A stretch of DNA of 5,415 nucleotides. Origin: Deltaproteobacteria bacterium (GTDB lineage Bacteria; Desulfobacterota; Desulfarculia; Adiutricales; Adiutricaceae). The notes under the pieces are model-generated. The model was not told the DNA's origin. It searched no databases and worked only from the letters and a program-made list of their open reading frames with translations. Below, one piece after another: positions 1-4,626 of this stretch; positions within the stretch are counted from its first letter, which is position 1, and the number at the start of each line of letters is the position of its first letter. Both the position numbers and the translations under genes were made by a program. The stretch is from the NCBI GenBank assembly GCA_031267005.1, contig JAIRZX010000007.1, positions 1 through 5,415 on the forward strand. The letters run 5' to 3'.

Positions 1-5
1 CCATA

Positions 6-113
6 ATGGCGTGCGTGAAGGTCCACAACAGAGCCGGTATACCATACCGCTGGAAGAAGTTGATCGTGAAGGGGTCCCAGCTCCGGAATACCCCTGCGAA
101 CTTCTGCGATTAG
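6..113 (+). CDS. Short or partial ORF, unknown function
   Basis: An ATG at position 6 opens a 35-codon frame that ends at TAG 111-113. The frame is also open to the left edge, so this may be the C-terminal end of a longer gene. About 80% of third codon positions are G or C, as in the certain genes, whereas the alternative + frame over the same stretch is near 45%. This favours real coding descent. The product is basic (MACVKVHNRAGIPYRWKKL...) and I recognise no family. No ribosome binding site can be judged because only five bases precede the ATG. The next GC3-rich frame (147-677) is in the same register 33 bp downstream, so the two could be halves of one gene broken by amber stops at 111-113 and 135-137. 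Confidence 0.3.
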   Translation: MACVKVHNRAGIPYRWKKLIVKGSQLRNTPANFCD

Positions 114-146
114 ACACTAGTTACGACCCGAGTTTAGGCTCTCCGT

Positions 147-677
147 GTGCTCCAGGTCCCCAAGAACGGAGACTGCCCCGTGAAGCTCCAGACGAACTCG
201 GCTGTCTTGAACTACACCCGCAAGAATATTGGGCTCGCCGAAAGTCGTAAGGAGCAGGCGGGGGACACTTTCACCTCTCGGTATAACTTCCGGACGGGAG
301 CGGAGGGAAGCGTACATAAGTTCAAGCTGGTGACGTGCCCTGGTGCTCTGGTGAGGTACGGGGGCCGGGAGATCATGGTTTTTAAGGCCAATGTCGGGAT
401 CGCAGCCATCAACGTCAGACGGGCTAACCTCTACGATAAGCTGCTGGCCAAGCACCTCCGGGACAAGCAACTGGGGAAGAAGGAGCTGGCGGCGGCCAGG
501 GAGGCGGAGATCCGCCGGAGCGGGCTGCCGCTACCGGAGGACGGGGGTCTGTTCCGCCGGGACGGGCTGCTGTTGGCGGATGTTCCGCCGGGACGGGCTG
601 CTGTTGGCGGAGGTGGAGGCCAAGCAACGCCGGGAGGGGGAGGTGGCGGCCCATGCCGGGACGGGGAAGCCTCGTAG
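147..677 (+). CDS. Hypothetical protein, probably a broken gene
   Basis: A GTG at 147 opens a 176-codon frame ending at TAG 675-677. The first ~130 residues look like a real soluble protein: GC3-rich codons, mixed composition, a basic middle part and a charged, helix-prone stretch (KHLRDKQLGKKELAAAREAE) at about residues 104-123. No family is recognised. From about residue 145 the sequence becomes Gly/Pro/Ala-only. That change coincides exactly with a perfect 31-bp tandem duplication at 550-611, which shifts the frame. If one copy is removed, the sensible reading (FRRDGLLLAEVEAKQRR) continues in what is now frame 1. The annotated C-terminus is therefore probably an artefact of the duplication. 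The start is uncertain: GTG 147 has only a weak upstream AGG. An intrinsic terminator at 984-1025 fits + strand transcription through here. No catalytic motif, signal peptide or membrane segment is visible. Confidence 0.4.
   Translation: MLQVPKNGDCPVKLQTNSAVLNYTRKNIGLAESRKEQAGDTFTSRYNFRTGAEGSVHKFKLVTCPGALVRYGGREIMVFKANVGIAAINVRRANLYDKLLAKHLRDKQLGKKELAAAREAEIRRSGLPLPEDGGLFRRDGLLLADVPPGRAAVGGGGGQATPGGGGGGPCRDGEAS
509..611 (+). repeat. 31-bp perfect tandem duplication with older diverged copy
   Basis: Bases 550-580 and 581-611 are identical, with no spacer. The unit begins tgttccgccgggacgggc. A third copy at 509-538 is diverged (about 7 mismatches in 30) and lies 42 bp upstream of the matching point (551), the same spacing as the array further downstream. 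The duplication length is not a multiple of three, so it shifts the frame of the ORF it lies in. Perfect identity suggests a recent slippage or unequal-crossover event. Confidence 0.9.
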
Positions 678-954
678 CGTCCGGAAGGCGGTCCCTGCCG
701 GGGCGGGGAAGCCCTGTTGCGCCCGGAAGGCGGCCTCCGGCGGTGCGGGCGAACCCCGGGACGGACGGAACTCGCCCGCCGCCGGGGCGGGAAGCCCCGG
801 AAGACCCGGAATGCGGGATCCCTTGGGCGGAGAAGCCCCGGGACGCCTGGAAGGCGGCCTCCTCCGGGGCGGGCAGGCCCCGGGACGCCCGGAAGACGGC
901 CTCCGCCGGGGCGGGGAAGCTCATTCACTGGTGGCATGTGTCGCTGGCGGTTAA
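582..954 (+). pseudogene. Frame-shifted repeat-rich tail of the upstream ORF
   Basis: After the second copy of the 31-bp duplication the plausible protein reading continues in frame 1 to TAA 952-954. It begins FRRDGLLLAEVEAKQRREGE and then runs into 14-residue repeats matching the 42-bp DNA repeats (AGTGKPRSVRKAVP, AGAGKPCCARKAAS, GGAGEPRDGRNSPA). Between the fourth and fifth units the spacing is about 41 bp. The repeat-like reading then moves to frame 2 (KPRDAWKAASSGAG, RPRDARKTASAGAG). Two frame slips in one short region argue that this tail is no longer translated as one protein, or that the repeats never were coding. The frame-1 stop lies 29 bp before the intrinsic terminator stem. Function is unknown; a basic Gly/Ala/Pro/Lys/Arg tail could have bound nucleic acid, but that is a guess. 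Confidence 0.3.
655..919 (+). repeat. 42-bp degenerate GC-rich tandem array, ~6.5 units
   Basis: Units start near 655, 697, 739, 781, 821-823, 863 and 905 (last one partial). Each begins with a version of gccggggcgggaagcc followed by a ccggaaggcggcctcc-like half. Spacing is 42 bp except for one step about 1 bp shorter on the right-hand motif. Several units contain a perfect hairpin: 782-788 pairs with 794-800 (7 bp, loop GGGAA), and 864-870 pairs with 877-883 (7 bp, loop of 6). The + strand is strongly G-rich. Copies are diverged from each other, so the array is old. The 14-codon period allows a peptide repeat, but the frame is not kept across the array. It is not a CRISPR array: there are no unique spacers. 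Confidence 0.8.
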
Positions 955-983
955 GACCTTCATCCCCTCCTACAGGGAAGTTG

Positions 984-1025
984 CCAGGTTTAACTTGGTA
1001 GCTGTGGAGTCAAACCTGGTTTTTT
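984..1025 (+). terminator. Rho-independent terminator
   Basis: The 8-bp stem CCAGGTTT (984-991) / AAACCTGG (1012-1019) is followed directly by six T (1020-1025). Inside it, ACT can pair with AGT after a single A-C mismatch, leaving a 12-nt loop. The arrangement is directional: the T-tract is on the + strand only, so it ends + strand transcripts coming from the ORF region upstream. It is the only clear terminator I find in the window. Confidence 0.8.
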
Positions 1026-1578
1026 GCGGAGGCGTCATCAATAATAGTGGAGGGGCTTTCCAGGGTGCCAGGAGCCGTCCTTGGGACGGGCCGGCCACCA
1101 AGCGGGATGGTTCCCGAGGGGACCTGCCGCCGGGCCGGGGGCGGCGAGGAAGGCAGCTGTTATGCCGGGCTTGGACGCCCTGTTTTGGGGGCGGTTTCGG
1201 AAGCATAAGATTGGCTTCGGCGACTTCGGGGCGGCTTTGGTGGCTTCAAGGCTAGTTCGGGGGCTTCGGGATGTCCAAGGAAGTTTGGCGCGCACGGGCG
1301 GGTCCCTTCCTCCGGGCTTCGGAGAAGCTCGCCGCGAAAGCGGGAATGAAGCGGTTAGGATGCCTCCGCAGGGCGTCCCGTCTCTCCTGCCCGCTTCCGC
1401 CCGCGTGGGCCCCGCTCCGGAATCGGCCTGGGACGGCTCCCCCAACCGCGCGGAAGCCCTGCCCGACATTCCGTGCCCGCTCCCAAGCCAGCCTTTGCCA
1501 CCCGTTCGGTCGTCCGGAAGCCTTCGGGGCCCTTTCCGCGCCTTTCAGGCCTTGGCCCGGGCTTGGTCCGGGCGAGGC
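1026..1578. other. Gene-free GC-rich spacer
   Basis: I see no convincing gene here. Open frames exist on both strands, but they are Pro/Arg/Gly/Ser-rich, overlap each other, match no family I know and lack ribosome binding sites, as expected in stop-poor high-GC DNA. Visible structure is limited. There is a short degenerate TTCGG-rich tract at 1190-1270, a hairpin CTTC(C)TCCG/CGGAGAAG at 1306-1327 with one bulged C and loop GGCTT, and a GAAA-capped stem CCGC/GCGG at 1332-1343. Confidence 0.6.
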
Positions 1579-1607
1579 TTCTCAACACCGGGGCCATTTG
1601 CTATAAT
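1579..1607 (+). promoter_or_regulatory. Sigma-70-type promoter with extended -10
   Basis: A perfect TATAAT -10 box lies at 1602-1607, preceded by the extended -10 dinucleotide TG at 1599-1600 (TGcTATAAT). A -35-like TTCTCA (4 of 6 to TTGACA) lies at 1579-1584 with the ideal 17-bp spacer. In such GC-rich surroundings an exact extended -10 stands out. Transcription would start near 1612-1616 on the + strand, giving a leader of about 575 nt before the acyl-CoA synthetase ATG, or a separate RNA. Confidence 0.6.
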
Positions 1608-1612
1608 TCTTG

Positions 1613-2188
1613 CCCTGTTGACCCTCGCGGACGGGACGTTTTAAGGGTTCGCCCCGTGTCCCCGCAAGGGACGCGGCGGTCCTTCCCGGTCCGGCGTCCG
1701 GGGGAATCGGCATTCGGCGTTCGGCAAGCCTCCCCGCCTTCCGGCGGGGCCGGGGCTTCGTCCGGAGCCGCCGGCCCTTGTCGGGGACCCGGCGGCCCGC
1801 TCCAATCCCGGATCTTGCCCGCGCGGCGGGCCCCTCAGAGGGCCCTGGGCCGCTGGGCCCCTTGCGGGGCCTTTCGGCGACACCTAACCGCAGGCTCCGG
1901 GGTCGTAAGCCCCGGGGCCGCGCCGCCGCCCCCGCCGCGCCTTCGCGCCGCCCGCGCTCCAGCGGGCGGAGGGCGCGGGTGGGACCGCTGTTCCATACGC
2001 GGCCCTTAAAGACGCGATACGGTTGCCTTGGAGCCAGATCCAAGGCTGCCCCGTGCGCCTTTGGGGCGGCCGGAAGGCCGCCCGCCGGGCTTACGGGACC
2101 GGCAGTCCCCCGGGGCGGCGGCTCCCGGCCCTCCCTCCATGGGGAAGGCCGCCCGCCTCAAACCAAAACGGAGAGACAAACGGGTCTT
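1613..2188 (+). promoter_or_regulatory. Hairpin-dense leader or candidate structured RNA
   Basis: No gene is supported here, but many compact perfect hairpins follow the promoter. They are 1654-1676 (9 bp including one G-U, loop CGCAA), 1732-1749 (7 bp, loop TTCC), 1828-1845 (6 bp), 1856-1871 (6 bp, loop TTGC), and 1893-1919 (10 bp including one G-U, loop TCGTAAG). A nested element has outer stem 1935-1941/1972-1978 and inner 8-bp stem 1948-1955/1962-1969. Then come 2025-2046 (8 bp, loop GCCAGA), 2064-2083 (8 bp, GNRA-type loop GGAA) and 2095-2109 (5 bp). I could not match it to RNase P RNA, tmRNA, SRP RNA, 6S RNA or a riboswitch I know. Very high GC makes chance hairpins likely, so an RNA function is inference. 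The open frame running through it in register with the acyl-CoA synthetase is Pro/Arg/Gly-rich and not like the family N-terminus. Confidence 0.35.
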
Positions 2189-3838
2189 ATGCAGGGACAT
2201 CTAGTAAACAAGACCATAGGCCAGGTTCTGGAGGGGAACGCCCGCGAGCACCCCGATTCCGACGCCATGGTCTACCCGGCCGCCGGGAGGCGGTACACCT
2301 GGGCGAGCCTGAACGCGGAAGTGGATCTGTTGGCCCGGGGCATGCTGGCCGCCGGGATAGCGCCCGGCGACCGGATATCGATGTGGGCCACCAACGTGCC
2401 GGAGTGGCTCACTGTATGCTACGCCTGCGCGAAGATAGGCGCCGTGTTCGTCACGGTCAACACCCACTACCGCCGCGCGGAGATAGAGTACCTCCTCACC
2501 CAGTCCGAGAGCCACTACGTGTTCACGATCCCGGGTTTCCGGGGCTTCAGCTACACGGACGCGCTTTTGGACATAGCCCCCGAGATAGCGACGTTCGGGA
2601 GGCGAGGCTTGGACTCAAAGGCGCTCCCGCACCTGAAAAAGGCCTTTTACCTGGGCCCCGAGGAGAACATGCCTCAAGGCTTCTGGAGCTACTCCGAGCT
2701 CCTGAAGGGGGGGGAGGCCTACCCGGAGGGCGCCTTCAGGGCGGTAGCGGACGAGCAGAAGGCGGACGACGTCATCAACATGCAGTACACCTCCGGGACC
2801 ACCGGGTTCCCGAAGGGCGCCATGCTCACCCACCAGAACATCGTCACCAACGGCTACTGGATAGGCCGCCGCCAGGGCTTCACCCACGAGGACAGGATCT
2901 GCATCCCGGTGCCGCTCTTCCACTGCTTCGGGCTGGTGCTGGGGGCCATGGCGGCCCTGAACCACGCCGCCTGCATGGTCATACTGGACATCTACAGCGC
3001 CTTCGACATCCTGGTGAACGTCGAGAAGGAGCGCTGCACGGGGCTCTACGGCGTGCCCACGATGTTCATAACCCTCCTCCAGCAGAAGAGCTTCTCGAAG
3101 TTCGACCTTTCCAGCCTGCGCACCGGCATCATGGCCGGGTCCCCCTGCCCCATAAAGACCATGCGCGAGACCATCGAGCGCATGAACATGCGCGACATAA
3201 CCATCTGCTACGGCATGACCGAGACCAGCCCGGTGGTCAGCCAGACCGAGGGCGGCGACTCCCTGGAGAAGCGCACCTCCACCGTGGGCCGGGCGATGCC
3301 GGGGGTGGAGCTGAAGATAGTCGACCCCGAGACCCGCGAGGCCCTCCCCCCGGGGGAGATAGGCGAGGTGGCCGTGCGCGGCTACGTGAACATGCGCGGC
3401 TACTACAACCTCCCCGAGGCGACGGCGGCCATCCTGGACGGGGAGGGCTGGATCCACACGGGGGACCTGGGCAAGTTCGACCCCGACCAGTACCTCGTCA
3501 TAACCGGCCGCTGGAAGGACATGATCATCCGCGCCGGGGAGAACATCTACCCCAGCGAGGTCGAGGAGGCCGTCCGGAGCATGCCCCAGGTCAGGGACGT
3601 GGCCGTAGTGGCCGTGCCCTCCACCCTCCACGGCGAGGAGCTGGGCGCCTTCGTCATCGTCCACGACGGGAAAGACCCCGTGGACGCCCGCGAGCTCCGG
3701 AAGTACCTCCGCAACCGCATCGCCAACTACAAGATCCCCCGCTACGTGGAGACCGTGAAGGAGTTCCCGCTCACCGCGAGCGGCAAGATCCAGAAGTTCA
3801 AGCTCCGCGAGACGGCGGCGGGCCTTTGGGCTAGGTAG
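2189..3838 (+). CDS. Acyl-CoA synthetase (AMP-forming), ACSF2-like
   Basis: A 549-residue cytoplasmic enzyme of the ANL (acyl/aryl-CoA synthetase) superfamily. It activates a carboxylic acid, probably a medium- or long-chain fatty acid, with ATP to an acyl-adenylate and then to acyl-CoA. The large N-domain carries the phosphate-binding loop YTSGTTGFPKG at residues 200-210 and the adenine/acyl motif YGMTET at 341-346. GWIHTGDL is at 420-427, its Asp426 expected to hold the ribose. The hinge region GRWKDMIIRAGENIYP (440-455) leads into the C-domain, and the catalytic Lys533 lies in PLTASGKIQKFK. All key residues are intact and the length is normal. Wording such as AGSPCP and SGKIQKFKLRE is close to the ACSF2/fatty-acyl-CoA synthase branch; the exact chain length cannot be read from sequence. 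The start ATG 2189 is chosen because family homology begins just after it. The nearest purine-rich site is GGAGAG at 2170-2175, 13 nt away, which is long. The in-frame opening reaches upstream to 1778 but is low complexity. A G8 run lies at codons 173-176. Stop is TAG. Confidence 0.93.
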   Translation: MQGHLVNKTIGQVLEGNAREHPDSDAMVYPAAGRRYTWASLNAEVDLLARGMLAAGIAPGDRISMWATNVPEWLTVCYACAKIGAVFVTVNTHYRRAEIEYLLTQSESHYVFTIPGFRGFSYTDALLDIAPEIATFGRRGLDSKALPHLKKAFYLGPEENMPQGFWSYSELLKGGEAYPEGAFRAVADEQKADDVINMQYTSGTTGFPKGAMLTHQNIVTNGYWIGRRQGFTHEDRICIPVPLFHCFGLVLGAMAALNHAACMVILDIYSAFDILVNVEKERCTGLYGVPTMFITLLQQKSFSKFDLSSLRTGIMAGSPCPIKTMRETIERMNMRDITICYGMTETSPVVSQTEGGDSLEKRTSTVGRAMPGVELKIVDPETREALPPGEIGEVAVRGYVNMRGYYNLPEATAAILDGEGWIHTGDLGKFDPDQYLVITGRWKDMIIRAGENIYPSEVEEAVRSMPQVRDVAVVAVPSTLHGEELGAFVIVHDGKDPVDARELRKYLRNRIANYKIPRYVETVKEFPLTASGKIQKFKLRETAAGLWAR

Positions 3839-4045
3839 GCCAGCCAGGCCGGGTAGGACGGATATCCTGAGATCATGAAACGGCGGGGAGCGCGGGAGGG
3901 CGGGGGGCGTTCAGCAGGCCGCCGGGGACTTTCGCCTGAATTCGCGGACCCTGACGTAGCGGGGCCAGGAGTCTATGAACCAGCGCGGCTGCGAGGCCAA
4001 GAGGCGCGGGGGTTTGAAGCCCGCCGTGCCCGCTCTCTGGATCCC
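3839..4045. other. Spacer after acyl-CoA synthetase
   Basis: No gene and no convincing terminator: I find no hairpin followed by a T-tract after the stop at 3838. An ATG at 3875 opens a long frame reaching 4636, but its product is a low-complexity Pro/Ser/Arg/Gly string. The frame is open only because the repeat array downstream contains no stops in any + frame. Confidence 0.55.
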
Positions 4046-4321
4046 TGCTCCTCGGCTCTTAAGGCTCCATGCTCTCGGATCCCGGCTCACGGGCTTCCGC
4101 CCCTCGGATCCCGGCTCACGGGCTTCCGTCCCTCGGATCCCGGCACCCCGGGCTTCCGTCCTTCGGAACCCGGCTCTCAGGCTCCATGTTCTCGGATCCC
4201 GGCACCCCGGGCTTCCATCCTTCGGATCCCGGTTCCAGGCTACCCGGCTCCCAGCTTACGAATCCCGGCTCCGGGTTCCCGGTTCCAGGCTACCCGGCTC
4301 CCAGTTTACGAATCCCGGCTC
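4046..4321 (+). repeat. 29/30-bp tandem array passing into a 50-bp repeat
   Basis: The anchor TCGGATCCCGG or a close variant recurs at 4075, 4104, 4133, 4163, 4192 and 4222. The steps are 29, 29, 30, 29 and 30 bp, and a more degenerate unit lies at 4046. The right part switches to a longer period: 4227-4271 and 4277-4321 are 45-bp direct repeats with one mismatch, 50 bp apart. Several units form a hairpin in which CGGA pairs with TCCG and CCCG(G) pairs with (C)CGGG around a 4-5 nt loop, for example from 4105. The loop and inner stem vary (GCTCA versus CACC) while pairing is kept. The + strand is C-rich. There are no unique spacers, so it is not CRISPR, and a 29-bp period cannot encode a constant peptide repeat. 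Confidence 0.85.
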
Positions 4322-4576
4322 TCGGGCCCCGGCTTTCCAGGCGGATCCCAGGCCGGACCGCCCAGCCCGGAATCCCGGAAACCCCAGGCGGCGCCTGGAG
4401 CCGGGCCGCCCTTTACTATCGTACCCTGTCCTAGCACTCTGTCCCCCCCCCTCCCGGATCGAAGCCATTTAGGCGATCCTATAGCCACCTACCTTCAGCG
4501 CCCCAAGGCCCGTCTCCGGAATTCCCGTGCGAAGGGCGCCGGGGCGCTCCCATCCAAACCGACCCCGCCGTTCCGG
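4322..4576. other. C-rich spacer upstream of dapL
   Basis: No gene is seen. The stretch contains a run of nine C at 4443-4451. It also has two weak AT-richer patches, TACTAT at 4414-4419 and TATAGC at 4480-4485, either of which might be a -10 box for dapL. Neither has a recognisable -35 at the right distance, so I do not call a promoter. Confidence 0.45.
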
Positions 4577-4606
4577 CAGGCCCCGCCCCACGGGCGGGCC
4601 GGCCTG
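4577..4606 (+). promoter_or_regulatory. Stem-loop just upstream of dapL ribosome binding site
   Basis: CAGGCC (4577-4582) pairs with GGCCTG (4601-4606). Stacked on it, CCGCCC (4583-4588) pairs with GGGCGG (4592-4597) around a CAC loop, with a 3-nt bulge at 4598-4600. Twelve perfect pairs end 10 nt before the GGAG site of dapL. There is no T-tract, so it is not an intrinsic terminator. It could protect the 5' end or affect initiation, or be a chance product of high GC. Confidence 0.4.
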
Positions 4607-4626
4607 AGGCCCCAACGGAGCAAGAT

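Noticed and set aside
655..919. CRISPR array
   Set aside because: Units are contiguous and diverged without unique spacers, and no cas gene is present; the same holds for 4046-4321.
1041..1046. Possible - strand -10 box TATTAT
   Set aside because: No suitable -35 on the - strand and no gene on that strand to be driven.
1060..1072. CCAGGGTGCCAGG, reminiscent of a conserved segment of RNase P RNA
   Set aside because: The essential GAGGAAAGTCC-type segment and the other conserved regions are absent nearby, so the match is probably chance.
653..1255. A 200-codon + strand frame from the repeat array through the terminator
   Set aside because: It runs through the intrinsic terminator at 984-1025 and into featureless spacer; only its first part shares the repeat motif.
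1081..1644. Long overlapping frames on both strands of the 1.1-kb spacer
   Set aside because: Mutually overlapping, low complexity, no ribosome binding sites, no family resemblance, and crossed by the promoter at 1579-1607.
2137..2152. Possible riboswitch-like GGGAAGGC-type box before the acyl-CoA synthetase
   Set aside because: Only a short GGGGAAGGCC match; the other conserved blocks of the cobalamin riboswitch are not seen.
1778..2188. Upstream in-frame extension of the acyl-CoA synthetase by 137 codons
   Set aside because: Pro/Arg/Gly-rich, unlike the family, and overlapping the hairpin-dense leader; family similarity begins right after ATG 2189.
2615..3664. A 349-codon open frame on the - strand inside the acyl-CoA synthetase
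   Set aside because: Antisense shadow of a GC-rich gene; the + strand product has every expected motif.
4414..4485. Possible dapL promoter boxes TACTAT (4414-4419) and TATAGC (4480-4485)
   Set aside because: No recognisable -35 at 16-18 bp from either; too weak to call.
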